Positions 34,001 through 42,579 of a stretch of DNA of 48,374 nt are shown one piece after another (the first letter of the stretch is position 1; each line of letters starts with the position of its first letter). The notes beneath the pieces are model-generated. The model saw only the letters and a list, made by a program, of their open reading frames with translations. It made no database searches and was not told where the DNA came from. Both the position numbers and the translations under genes were made by a program. The stretch is taken from NCBI GenBank assembly GCA_900298995.1, contig OMIC01000018.1:1-48374 (forward strand), written 5' to 3'. This stretch comes from Hyphomicrobiaceae bacterium (GTDB lineage Bacteria; Pseudomonadota; Alphaproteobacteria; Rhizobiales; Aestuariivirgaceae).

Positions 34001-34774
34001 ATGCTCATCACGCTTCCGATGTATGACTACCCCGAACTGGCGCATGCGACGGAGGCCTGGGCTGAGGCCATTGCCCGCCACGCCGGGGTCGGGGCGAGGC
34101 TGTCACGGCCGGAGGATTATGCCGGCGCGTGGGCCCGCGACGACCTGCTCTTCAGCCAGACCTGTGGCTATCCGTTCACGCATGCGTTTCGCGGAGAGCT
34201 GACGCTCGTCGGCACGCCGCATTATGATGCGCCGGGATGTCGGGGCATGTTCTATTCGAGCGCGGTGATCGCCCGCGAGCGGCGGGAGAAGGACGCGTTT
34301 CGCAACACCGTGGCGGCAGTCAACACGCAGGATTCCATGTCCGGCATGCTGGCGCTGAAGCTGTTCTTCATCGCGTGTGCGGAGAATGGGCAGTTCTTCG
34401 GGAGGACGCTGCTCACCGGCGGACACGTACGGTCACTCGACGCGCTGCAGCGCGGTGCGGCGGATGTCTGTGCGATCGACGCCGTCTGCCTTGCCTATGT
34501 GCGGCGTCACCGGCCTGAGTTGCTGGAGGGGCTGCATGTCATTGGCGTCACGCCGGAGGTGCCGGGCCTGCCCTATGTGACACGCGACCGGGATGGGGCG
34601 CGCTGGCAGAGGGCCGTTGCGGCAGCCGTCGCGGACCCGGGACTGTCGGATGTTCGCGCGCAGTTGATGATCTGCGGCTTTTCGCAGACCACCCCCGCCG
34701 ACTACGAGATCATTCCCGCGCTGGAGCAGTCGCTTCAAGTGCGTGGCGGCCTGCGCTTCGACTGGGAGAGCTGA
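34001..34774 (+). CDS. PhnD/SsuA-like substrate-binding protein without signal peptide
   Basis: A 257-residue protein of the phosphonate/transferrin-like periplasmic binding fold: LPMYDYPELAHATEAWAEAI at the start, LLFSQTCGYPFTHAF, the GVNTQDSMSGMLAL-type hinge (NTQDSMSG), and DVCAIDAVCLAYV. It has no signal peptide in either possible start (a second ATG lies 11 codons upstream), so it may be cytoplasmic or use another export route. No transporter genes adjoin it. The ligand is unknown. It lies after tRNA-Ser, facing the dioxygenase gene. Confidence 0.8.
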   Translation: MLITLPMYDYPELAHATEAWAEAIARHAGVGARLSRPEDYAGAWARDDLLFSQTCGYPFTHAFRGELTLVGTPHYDAPGCRGMFYSSAVIARERREKDAFRNTVAAVNTQDSMSGMLALKLFFIACAENGQFFGRTLLTGGHVRSLDALQRGAADVCAIDAVCLAYVRRHRPELLEGLHVIGVTPEVPGLPYVTRDRDGARWQRAVAAAVADPGLSDVRAQLMICGFSQTTPADYEIIPALEQSLQVRGGLRFDWES

Positions 34775-34812
34775 GGGAGAAGCCTGCGGATGGAGGGCGG
34801 GCCTCCTGCGCG

Positions 34813-36003
34813 TCAGTGGCTGGTCCGCCGGTTCTCATAGGCATCGATGGCGGCGTCGAGCCGCGCAGGATCCCAGCGTTCCTGCAGAGCCTGACGCAGG
34901 ATGTCCTGCTGGCTGGGCGGCGCCATGCCGCTCAGAGGCGAGTCGAGATCGAGATTGCAGGGGAAGGGATAGCCTTCGGCGGTCGCTGCGATGAGCGTTT
35001 CCACGGCGCGGCCGGAGAGGTGGCCCGCTGCCGTCATGGCCAGCATGGTGGGATAGATGTGCTTCGTCATGCGGGCGCGGTCGACGATTTCAATCGAGCG
35101 GCCATAGCCCGAACCGATCTGCATCAGATTGGCGAGACGTTCGACATCCGTGGTGACGTTTGACCCCGCCGCGTGGAACAGCGCCGGATTGAAGAACAGC
35201 GCATCGCCCTTGCGCAGGGGAAGCTGAACGAAGTGTTCCTCGAAATAGGCGCGGAACTCGGGCAGCAAGGTTGCGAAGTATCCCGGCACATAGGCCTGAG
35301 AATAGGGCAGGAACTTGGTGGCGCCGCTCTCGACCGTCATGTCGCAGTGGGAGATGCCGCCCTGCAGCGTGAGAGCCGGCGAGAGCCGGTGCACGGTGAC
35401 GGGATAGTCTTGCAGCTGCGCCTCCTGCTGGAAGCCCATGTGATAGTCGCGGTGCGGCACCTGCGCCTTGCCGCCGGGATAGACCAGATTGACCTGGCAG
35501 GTGATCTGATAAAGCGGGCCGAGCCAGGCGCGGCTGACGAGGTCAACGACGTCATTGGCGGCATAGCGTGCAAAGAGATCGGGCGCGCGCATGCACAGCT
35601 TTTCGTGTGAATTCCAGACGCGGGCGTTGGTGCCGGCCTTGGCAAAATGGTCGCCCTTGCCGCCCGTGGCGGCGCGTTCCTCGTCAATGATCTGCCGGAG
35701 CACGCCGCTGACGGCATCGATCAGCGCGGCATCGCGGATGGCGCCGCGAAATACAACGATGCCCGGCCCGTCGAGCAGGATCCTGTGCCACTCCGCCATG
35801 TAGCGCATGGCATCGTCGCGATGCGCCGCGGCCTGCTCGATTTTCAAGGCATCATAGATGGGCACGTTGCGCTCGATGGCCTCGGCCAGAGGATAGTCGG
35901 CCGATGTCGTCTTGCGTTCCACGAGGGCGCGGAAGTCATCCATGGAACAGCTCGCGGTGGTGAGCCAGACGGCGTTGCGGGCGGCGGGAGCTGGTCGATC
36001 CAT
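34813..36003 (-). CDS. Phytanoyl-CoA dioxygenase (PhyH) family protein
   Basis: A 396-residue Fe(II)/2-oxoglutarate oxygenase. The iron triad is H184 and D186 (VPHRDYHMG) plus H277 (NPALFHAAGSN), and R289 is placed to hold 2-oxoglutarate. It belongs to the broad PhyH family that hydroxylates small molecules and fatty acyl substrates; the actual substrate is not visible. A GGAGA ribosome binding site supports the start. A region of about 290 bases upstream separates it from the DUF3592-like gene. The moc-like locus begins about 0.7 kb to the right, so involvement is possible but not shown. Confidence 0.88.
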   Translation of the reverse strand: MDRPAPAARNAVWLTTASCSMDDFRALVERKTTSADYPLAEAIERNVPIYDALKIEQAAAHRDDAMRYMAEWHRILLDGPGIVVFRGAIRDAALIDAVSGVLRQIIDEERAATGGKGDHFAKAGTNARVWNSHEKLCMRAPDLFARYAANDVVDLVSRAWLGPLYQITCQVNLVYPGGKAQVPHRDYHMGFQQEAQLQDYPVTVHRLSPALTLQGGISHCDMTVESGATKFLPYSQAYVPGYFATLLPEFRAYFEEHFVQLPLRKGDALFFNPALFHAAGSNVTTDVERLANLMQIGSGYGRSIEIVDRARMTKHIYPTMLAMTAAGHLSGRAVETLIAATAEGYPFPCNLDLDSPLSGMAPPSQQDILRQALQERWDPARLDAAIDAYENRRTSH

Positions 36004-36294
36004 GAGCTGATTTCTCCGGGATAGCGGTGGCGGCGCAGGTTCAGTGCGATATGGTTTCCGATCGGTGAATCAAGGTTCATCCCATTGGCGGGCCTGGTCA
36101 AGACCAATGCGGTCGGAGCGCGGTCGCAACCGTTGCCCTTTACGGAAGCTTGATGTTATACGGCCTCAATACACAACTGAAGCGGTTAAATGCGACGGAA
36201 TGCACCTGCAGGGTCGTGTTCAGCGGGCGTCGGCGCGAGTGCCGATCAAGGTCCTGGAACGAGCCCATTGCGGAGCGTCTGATTGGAGTTGCGA

Positions 36295-36723
36295 ATGGGT
36301 GAGGAGGCGGCCTTCGATGTGTCCCGGCTGGTGTTCTGGGTCATGATCCTCGGGATCGTGATTGCAGCAGCCGGAACCGCCATCCAGTTCGGCAGGACGC
36401 GCAGGTTCATGCGCGAGGCACTGACCGCCATGGCGCGGATCGAGGACGTGCAGCCGCTCAGCAAGGGCCTGTCGACCGCCTTCATCTCGTTTCCCGATGC
36501 CCTTGGGCGGACTGTCGATGCGGCAGTGGCGGTGCCGGCGCTCGATCATCATGCGGGCGAGATGATCGACATCGTGTTTCGCCGCGACGAGCCGCGGGAC
36601 GTGCAGCTCAACAGCTTCATGTCGTTGTGGATCATGCCGCTGCTGTGGGCCGAAGCCACCCTGCTGCTTGCGCTGATCCTCGGCGCTTTTCTCTATTCGG
36701 GACTCGCGCGGCTGCCGATCTGA
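36295..36723 (+). CDS. Two-helix membrane protein, DUF3592-like
   Basis: A 142-residue protein with an N-terminal helix (about 12-31) and a C-terminal helix (about 113-135). The cytoplasmic or periplasmic loop between them contains DHHAGEMIDIVFRRDEPRDVQLNSFMSLW. This pattern (a conserved GE.V.I.Y...DP..... after the first helix and a Trp before the second) recalls DUF3592, a membrane family of unknown function. The ATG used has GGAG six bases before it. It converges on mocE with 12 bases between. Confidence 0.6.
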   Translation: MGEEAAFDVSRLVFWVMILGIVIAAAGTAIQFGRTRRFMREALTAMARIEDVQPLSKGLSTAFISFPDALGRTVDAAVAVPALDHHAGEMIDIVFRRDEPRDVQLNSFMSLWIMPLLWAEATLLLALILGAFLYSGLARLPI

Positions 36724-36735
36724 TTCCGCCGGTGC

Positions 36736-37050
36736 TCAGTCCGCAGCGATGAACACCTTGCCGCCCTCGATCTTGACGCCGTAGGTCCTGAGATTGATGC
36801 AGACGGGCGCGCCCTTGGCCTCTCCGGTGCGATAGTCGAAGCGGCCATTGTGCTTCGGGCATTCGATGATGTTGTCCATGACAAGCCCGTCCGCGAGATG
36901 GATCTTCTCGTGGGTGCAGAGGCCGTCTGTCGCATAATACTTGTCATCGGGCGAGCGGTAGACGGCGAAGGTGCGGCCGCCGTGGTCGAACCGCATCACA
37001 TCCTCTTCGGCAATGTCGCCAACGGCACAGGCTTCAATCCAGTTTGTCAT
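36736..37050 (-). CDS. mocE: MocE-type Rieske [2Fe-2S] ferredoxin
   Basis: A 104-residue ferredoxin feeding electrons to an oxygenase. The Rieske ligands are C45/H47 (CTHEKIH) and C64/H67 (CPKHNGRFD), with the usual CxH and CxxH spacing. The start VGDIAEEDVMRFDHGGRTFAVYR and the end LRTYGVKIEGGKVFIAAD match the MocE group from rhizopine catabolism. It starts 14 bases after the mocD-like gene on the same strand with its own GGAGAG ribosome binding site, so the two are co-transcribed. A dedicated reductase (MocF) was not found in the window. Confidence 0.88.
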   Translation of the reverse strand: MTNWIEACAVGDIAEEDVMRFDHGGRTFAVYRSPDDKYYATDGLCTHEKIHLADGLVMDNIIECPKHNGRFDYRTGEAKGAPVCINLRTYGVKIEGGKVFIAAD

Positions 37051-37064
37051 GGCGGTCTCTCCGT

Positions 37065-38123
37065 TCACTCTGCGGGTGCGGGCTGTGCAGGAAAGGCCTG
37101 CGGAATGGGCCGTTCCACCGACCAGCCCGGCTCGCGCACCTGGCGCAGGATTGCCGGAATGATCTCGCGGTAGGCGGCAAGCACGCTGGGGTAGGCCGGC
37201 GGGCAATAGGGTTTCATCTCTTCGTGAAGCTCGGCCAGACGGTGATAGGGAACCATCGGAAACATGTGATGTTCCACATGATAATTCATGTTCCAGTAGA
37301 TGAAGCGGAGCACCGGATTCATGTAGACGGTGCGGCAGTTGAGGCGGTGGTCGAGCACGTTCTCGGGAAGACCCGCGTGCTGGGTCAGCCCCGTGACGAT
37401 GTGCAGCCACGCGCCATACATCGTGGGCAGGGGGCCGACGAGCAGCATGGGGAGGATGGTGCCCCAGTAGACGGACAGGGCGATGACGGCCAGGTGAATG
37501 ACGAGCCACAGACGCGCCGTGCGGTAGACCCGGGCGCGTTCCATCTCCGGAATAAAGTCCGCCTAATCGGGGGTTAGACGTCCGGCGGCATGGCGCAGCA
37601 TGCTCTGGATCGCACCCCACACCTGCGGCACGGCGAAGAACATGAGGATGACTTTGAGGATCACCGTGGGACGCATGACCGCGACCTCGGGATCGCGGCC
37701 GACGATGATGGTGTCGGTGTGGTGGCGCGTGTGGCTCCAGCGCCAGACCGTTGGCTCGCGCATGATCATGAAACACGCGACGTTGTAGACGGCGTCATTC
37801 ATCCACGCCGTCTTGAAGGCGGTGCCGTGTCCGCATTCATGCCAGCGCGAGTCGCTCGAGGATCCGTAGAGCACGCCATAGGCGATGAAGAAGGGGAGGG
37901 ACCACAGTCCGGGCCAGAAATACGAGGCAAGTCCGCCGGTTACCAGGAAGGCGGCGATCCAGATCAGCGTGTCGCGGATGGCCGGGCCATCGGAGCGCTT
38001 CATCAGTTCCTTCATGCGGGCACGGGGAATGGGCGCGCGATACCATTCGGCATTGGCAAGACCGTGCTCGATGGCGTAGCGGCTGCTGGGACCCGTAAGG
38101 CTGTAGTCGTGTGGCGTGGCCAT
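37065..38123 (-). pseudogene. MocD-like desaturase-fold oxygenase interrupted by an in-frame amber codon
   Basis: A membrane di-iron oxygenase of the fatty acid desaturase superfamily, best matched to MocD. One continuous frame of 353 codons is broken by a single TAG at codon 187. The first part (186 aa) has HECGH (H95, H99) and HTRHH (H131, H134, H135). The second, in the same frame, continues ADFIPEMERARVYRTARLW and carries the third box HVEHH (H282, H285, H286). The family usually has a Glu-like residue before ADF, so GAG to TAG is a likely origin. Without read-through neither half has all iron ligands. No length change or frameshift is present, so this is recent, or a sequencing error, or programmed read-through. 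The start ATG gives MATPHDYSLT. Confidence 0.85.
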
Positions 38124-38181
38124 GGGAAACCGTCTCGGTTGGGAGGCTGGGATGGACCAAAAACTAATCCGCCCTGGTCGG

Positions 38182-38236
38182 TGGAACAAGTATTCCATCA
38201 CACAAGCCATCATATTGCATCATTCCATCTGATGGC
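38182..38236. promoter_or_regulatory. Operator-like repeats between the mocDE-like pair and the LacI-type gene
   Basis: This 127-base divergent region holds TGGAA-N6-TTCCA (38182-38197), a CCATC-T-GATGG palindrome (38225-38235) and a wider GCCATCA/TGATGGC repeat. ATTCCATC occurs twice exactly 30 bases apart (38192 and 38222), three helical turns. They are candidate sites for the adjacent LacI-type regulator and could control both directions. Confidence 0.5.
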
Positions 38237-38250
38237 CTATTGCGGTTTGC

Positions 38251-39270
38251 ATGGTAAAACGCCCTACAATTCAGGACCTTGCCAGAGCGGCGGGGGGGAG
38301 CGTCGCGACGGTGGACCGCGTGCTCAATCGAAGATTGCCAGTGCGGGAAGATACCGCATTGAGAGTTGTGGAGGCCGCCGAGCGCATCGGTTTTCACGCA
38401 ACCGGACTGCTGCGGCAGCGGGTCAGTGAAAAACCGCGGCGCACATTCGGCTTCCTGCTGCAGAAGAAGGATCATGAATTCTACCGCAACTTCGCAGCCG
38501 CGCTGACAGCGGCGCCCCGCCAGGCCGATGCGGTTCAATGCCGGTGCATCATTGATTTCATTGATGAAATCATCCCGGCCGTGATTGCCCAGCGCATCGT
38601 CGAGGCCGCCCAGAAATGCGACGGGCTGGCGGTGGTGGCGGTCGACCACCCGCTGGTCAACGAGGCCATCGCCAAGGCTGGCAAGCCCGTCGTGACCCTC
38701 CTGAGCGATGTCGCTGCGCCAGAAAGAAAAGCATATATCTCAGCAGATTCAATACGTTGTGGGCGAACAGCCGGCTGGGCCATCACCCGCCTCGCGCGGC
38801 GGACGGGCAAGATCGGCATCATGCTCGGCAGCCACCGCTACCTCAGCCAGGAACTGGCCGAGTCGAGTTTCCGCAGCTACGTGCGTGAGCATGCCGCCGA
38901 CTTCCAGCTTCTAGAACCCATTGTAAATCTGGAAGATTCCAGGATTTCTTATGAAGCGGCCGTCAACATGATCGCGAGCAACCCGGATCTCGTCGGCATC
39001 TATGTAGCGGGCGGTGGTCCCGAAGGGGTGATGGCGGCACTGCGCGACGAACGGGCCGGAGACCGCATCGTGACCGTCTGCAACGAGTTGACGAGCTTCA
39101 CCCGCGCAGGCTTGATCGATGGCACGCTGGATGTTGTCCTGAACACGCCGATTGTTGACATTTCGCATGCCGCCGTAGACATCCTGTCGCGCGCCACGCT
39201 GGGCGAGAGCTGGGACATGGTGCGAAGCCTGCAGTTCCCGGCGGAGCTGATCATCAGTGAAAGTCTCTGA
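38251..39270 (+). CDS. LacI family transcriptional regulator
   Basis: A 339-residue repressor. It has an N-terminal LacI helix-turn-helix (residues 5-30, IQDLARAAGGSVATVDRVLN, then the LRVVEAAERIGF hinge) and a periplasmic-binding-protein-like sensor domain (about 65-335) with GLAVVAVDHPLVNEAI and GIYVAGGGPEGVMAAL. Its place between the mocDE-like pair and the ABC importer makes it the likely regulator of both. The ligand is probably the transported sugar or cyclitol, or a product of it. The gene has no strong ribosome binding site. Confidence 0.92.
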   Translation: MVKRPTIQDLARAAGGSVATVDRVLNRRLPVREDTALRVVEAAERIGFHATGLLRQRVSEKPRRTFGFLLQKKDHEFYRNFAAALTAAPRQADAVQCRCIIDFIDEIIPAVIAQRIVEAAQKCDGLAVVAVDHPLVNEAIAKAGKPVVTLLSDVAAPERKAYISADSIRCGRTAGWAITRLARRTGKIGIMLGSHRYLSQELAESSFRSYVREHAADFQLLEPIVNLEDSRISYEAAVNMIASNPDLVGIYVAGGGPEGVMAALRDERAGDRIVTVCNELTSFTRAGLIDGTLDVVLNTPIVDISHAAVDILSRATLGESWDMVRSLQFPAELIISESL

Positions 39271-39342
39271 TAGTCTATCGCCCGTGGCTGGCATCGGTTC
39301 TGATGGAAAATGATAGTATCCGGACCCGGCGGGTCATTCACC

Positions 39343-39422
39343 TTGACTCGAGGGAGGGGGCGGGGGAATTTTTGTTCACCGTTTGAAACGAATGCTTCAA
39401 ATGTTCCATCTGGACGAGATGG
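39343..39422 (+). promoter_or_regulatory. Promoter and operator candidates before the ABC importer
   Basis: The 341 bases before the binding-protein gene contain no gene. TTGACT (39343) and GAATTT (39366) are 17 bases apart. Near the predicted +1 are TTTGAA-N8-TTCAAA (39382-39401) and CCATCT-N5-AGATGG (39406-39422). The string TTCCATCTG also occurs in the mocD/lacI intergenic region, supporting one shared regulator. Confidence 0.5.
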
Positions 39423-39611
39423 CAAGGCGCCACCCAAGAGCGCTGCGAACATGGAGATGGGAGGATGGCGAGGACGGGGTGTCCGCCGGCTGCAAGGCGC
39501 CGGGCAACCGCGGTGTCCTTCCCTGATCCCGGCAGCACAGACTTTCCCAGAGCTTGATGGGATTTCCGGCAACACTGGGGCGCCACCGGACGCCCGCAAC
39601 GGAGGAACATG

Positions 39612-40559
39612 ATGAAGAAGACATTTCTGGCAGTCGCCATGGCCGCGCTCATGTCGAGCTCGGCGATGGCCGGAACCAAGATCGGCGTGTCGATGGCGCT
39701 GTTCGACGACAACTTCCTGACCGTGCTCAGGAACGGCATGATCGAGCAGGCCAAGGGCATGGAAGGCGTCGAGCTGCAGGTCGAGGACGCGCAGAACGAC
39801 GTGGCCAAGCAGCTTGACCAGATCAAGAACTTCGCCGCGTCGGGCGTTCAGGCGATCATCGTCAACCCGGTCGACACCTCGGCCACCCAGGCGATGACCG
39901 ATGCGGCCGCCGCCGCCAACATTCCGCTGGTCTATGTCAACCGCCAGCCGATCAACGTCGACACGCTTCCCGACAACCAGGCCTTCGTCGCCTCGAACGA
40001 GGAAGAGTCCGGCACGCTCGAGACCATCGAGGTCTGCCGCCTGTTCAAGGAAGCCGGCAAGACCGAAGCCAACGTCTACGTGATGATGGGCGAGCTTTCG
40101 AACCAGGCTGCCGTGCAGCGCACCAAGGACATCCACGACGTGATGGCCAACGGCAAGTGCGCGGTGAAGCTCAACATCATCGACGAGCAGACCGCCAACT
40201 GGTCGCGTGACCAGGCCCAGGGCCTGATGACCAACTGGCTCTCGGCCGGCAAGCCGTTCGATGGCGTCATCGCCAACAACGACGAAATGGCCATCGGCGC
40301 CATCCAGGCCATGAAGGCTGCCAACATCGACATGAAGTCGGTCGTCGTGGGCGGTGTGGACGCCACGCAGGACGCTCTTGCGGCCATGCAGGCGGGCGAC
40401 CTCGACGCCACCGTGTTCCAGGACGCGGCGGGTCAGGGCAAGGGCGCGCTCGAGGCGGCTGTGAAGCTGTCGAAGGGCGAGGCGGTGGACCAGAAGGTCT
40501 ACATCCCCTTCCAGCTTGTCACCCCGGCCAACATCGACCAGTTCCTCAAGAAGAACTGA
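39612..40559 (+). CDS. Sugar/cyclitol ABC transporter substrate-binding protein (MocB/IbpA-like)
   Basis: A 315-residue periplasmic binding protein with a signal peptide (1-19, ending SAMA) and the type I fold. It shows KIGVSMALFDDNFLTVLRN, QVEDAQNDVAKQLDQI, IVNPVDT, VYVNRQPIN, VIANNDEMAIGAIQAM, GGVDATQDALAAM and ATVFQDAAGQGKG. This series is what I recall for rhizopine (MocB) and inositol (IbpA) binding proteins rather than ribose or galactose ones. A GGAGG ribosome binding site precedes two ATGs; the second gives better spacing. Its transcript ends partly at a hairpin, so it is likely made in excess of the membrane subunits. Confidence 0.93.
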   Translation: MKKTFLAVAMAALMSSSAMAGTKIGVSMALFDDNFLTVLRNGMIEQAKGMEGVELQVEDAQNDVAKQLDQIKNFAASGVQAIIVNPVDTSATQAMTDAAAAANIPLVYVNRQPINVDTLPDNQAFVASNEEESGTLETIEVCRLFKEAGKTEANVYVMMGELSNQAAVQRTKDIHDVMANGKCAVKLNIIDEQTANWSRDQAQGLMTNWLSAGKPFDGVIANNDEMAIGAIQAMKAANIDMKSVVVGGVDATQDALAAMQAGDLDATVFQDAAGQGKGALEAAVKLSKGEAVDQKVYIPFQLVTPANIDQFLKKN

Positions 40560-40574
40560 ACTGACTGATCGGAT

Positions 40575-40604
40575 GGGGTGGCGCGTGACCCGCGCCACCC
40601 CTTT
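40575..40604 (+). terminator. Hairpin between binding-protein and permease genes
   Basis: GGGGTGGCGCG pairs with CGCGCCACCCC (11 bp) around TGACC and is followed by TTT. Such a hairpin within a transport operon usually lets more binding protein than permease be made, by partial termination or RNA stability. Confidence 0.75.
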
Positions 40605-40700
40605 CTATTTCCGGACCTGACGAACGAGACGCTTGACCTGCCTCCTCTCCGGGGCTGACATGCCGGTCTTGGGAAACGGCGCAACTGGGTGGGAGGACGA

Positions 40701-41777
40701 ATGGCTGGTTCCGAGCATGGCGTGGGTGGTTTGAAATATGACACCTCCCGCAAGTCCTGGCCCCCTGAGCTGAACGTCCTGCTGGCGCTGGTGCTGATCG
40801 TGGCAGCCTTCGAGATTCTCGGACGCCTGATCATGGGCGACAGCTTCCTTCTCAATACCCGAGCCGATCTCGACAGCCTGTTCAACGAGCAGCGGCTCCA
40901 GATCATCATCCTGCAGGTATCGATCGTCGGAATCATCGCCATCGGCGTGACGCAGGTGATCATCTCCGGCGGAATCGATCTGTCATCTGGCTCCGTGGTG
41001 GGCGCCACCGCCATGATCGCCATGTCCTTTGCGCAGGTCGCCATGGTGAACGGCAACCCCAACCCCAAGGCCATCTTCCTTGAGCAGGGATGGGTCGACT
41101 TGCCGGTCATCGTCCCGGTTCTGGTGGGGCTTGGCTGCGGACTGGCGGCTGGGCTCATCAACGGGCTGCTCATCGCCTACACGCGGATCCCGCCCTTCAT
41201 CGCCACCCTGGGCATGATGGTGGCGGCGCGTGGCATGTCGCGCTGGTGGTCGAAGGGAAACCCGATCTCCTTCCCCACCGAGAGCTATGCCGAGATCGGC
41301 AAGGGCATGATGCCGGTCGTCATCTTCGTGGCGCTTGCGATCCTGTTCCAGCTCATCCTGACCTATACGAAATACGGCAAGCATTGTTATGCCATCGGCT
41401 CCAACGAGGAGGCCTCGCGCACCACCGGCATCAAGGTCGAGCATCACAAGGTGCTGGTCTATGTGATCGCCGGCATGCTGGCCTCCGTTGCAGCCATCGT
41501 GCTGAGTTCAAAGAACCTCACGGCGCAGGCCGGCATGGGCATGATGTATGAGCTCGATGCCATTGCCATGGCGGTGATCGGCGGGGTCTCGCTCTCGGGC
41601 GGGCGCGGCTCGATCATCGGAACCGTGCTCGGCGCGCTGATTTTCGGCGTCATCATCTCGGGCTTCACCTTTCTGCAGCTCGATGCCTATTATCAGGAGA
41701 TGGTGAAGGGCGTGATTATCGTCGGCGCGGTTGTGCTCGACCAATGGCGGCAGCGCCGCCGCAGCCTGAAGGGGTAA
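40701..41777 (+). CDS. Sugar ABC transporter permease (RbsC/branched-chain-type)
   Basis: A 358-residue inner-membrane permease with eight to ten hydrophobic helices. It has VTQVIISGGIDLSSGSVVG (the family-typical loop with GxDLSxGSxxG), FIATLGMMVAARGMSRW, YAIGSNEEASRTTGIKV (the ATPase-contact EAA-like loop) and ISGGVSL-type GGVSLSGGRGS. It has no sequence-specific ligand motif. GGGAGG just upstream is a good ribosome binding site. It begins about 140 bases after the binding-protein gene, and the ATPase gene follows after 3 bases. Confidence 0.95.
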   Translation: MAGSEHGVGGLKYDTSRKSWPPELNVLLALVLIVAAFEILGRLIMGDSFLLNTRADLDSLFNEQRLQIIILQVSIVGIIAIGVTQVIISGGIDLSSGSVVGATAMIAMSFAQVAMVNGNPNPKAIFLEQGWVDLPVIVPVLVGLGCGLAAGLINGLLIAYTRIPPFIATLGMMVAARGMSRWWSKGNPISFPTESYAEIGKGMMPVVIFVALAILFQLILTYTKYGKHCYAIGSNEEASRTTGIKVEHHKVLVYVIAGMLASVAAIVLSSKNLTAQAGMGMMYELDAIAMAVIGGVSLSGGRGSIIGTVLGALIFGVIISGFTFLQLDAYYQEMVKGVIIVGAVVLDQWRQRRRSLKG

Positions 41778-41780
41778 GCC

Positions 41781-42551
41781 ATGTCCGACATCATTCTCAA
41801 GACCGAGGGGCTGACCAAGCATTACGGCGGCGTGCATGCGCTCGAAGACGCGAATTTCGAGCTCCGCATGGGCGAGCACGTCGCCATCATGGGCGACAAT
41901 GGCGCGGGCAAATCGACCTTCGTGCGCCAGATTACCGGTGTTGAAATTCCCACGCGCGGCAAGATCGTCTTCGGCGGGCGCGAGGTGAGCTTCACGAGCC
42001 CGCTCGACGCGCGCGAGGCCGGGATCGAGGCGGTGTTCCAGAACCTCGCTCTGGCAGATGATCTCGATGTGCCCTCGAACCTGTTTCTGGGGCGCGAGAA
42101 GATCAGGTTCAATCTCGGGCCGTTCTCCATCCTGGACCGCAGGGCGATGCGAGATGCAACCCGCAAGGCGCTTGAGAAGACGGCGGTGAAGATCCCGAAC
42201 CTGTCGAGCACCATCCGCAACATGTCCGGCGGACAGCGGCAATGCGTGGCGATCGCCCGCACGGCGACCTTTCCCTCCAAGCTCGTCATCATGGACGAGC
42301 CGACAGCCGCTCTGGGCGTTCAGGAAACGGCGCAGGTCGAGAACATCATCCGCAACATGAAAGCGGCCGGAGAGCCGCTGATCCTGATCTCGCACAACAT
42401 GCGGCAGGTGTTCGACCTCGCCGACCGGATCGTGGTGTTCCGGCGCGGCCGCATTGCCGCCAATCTGCGCAAGAGCGAGACCAGCGGCGAGGAAGTGGTG
42501 GCCTATATCACCGGCGCCAAGACCGACGCGTCGATGAGCGATGCTGCGTGA
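41781..42551 (+). CDS. Sugar ABC transporter ATP-binding protein (single domain)
   Basis: A 256-residue ATPase with Walker A GDNGAGKST (about 37-45), the signature MSGGQRQ (about 147-153), Walker B LVIMDEPTAALG and the switch His (ISHNM). Unlike RbsA or AraG (about 500 aa, two fused domains) this is one domain, so it should work as a homodimer, as in FrcA-like systems. It follows the permease gene directly and is followed after 28 bases by the PanB-like gene. Confidence 0.95.
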   Translation: MSDIILKTEGLTKHYGGVHALEDANFELRMGEHVAIMGDNGAGKSTFVRQITGVEIPTRGKIVFGGREVSFTSPLDAREAGIEAVFQNLALADDLDVPSNLFLGREKIRFNLGPFSILDRRAMRDATRKALEKTAVKIPNLSSTIRNMSGGQRQCVAIARTATFPSKLVIMDEPTAALGVQETAQVENIIRNMKAAGEPLILISHNMRQVFDLADRIVVFRRGRIAANLRKSETSGEEVVAYITGAKTDASMSDAA

Positions 42552-42579
42552 GAGCGGCTGACAGGGAAGGAATCAACAG

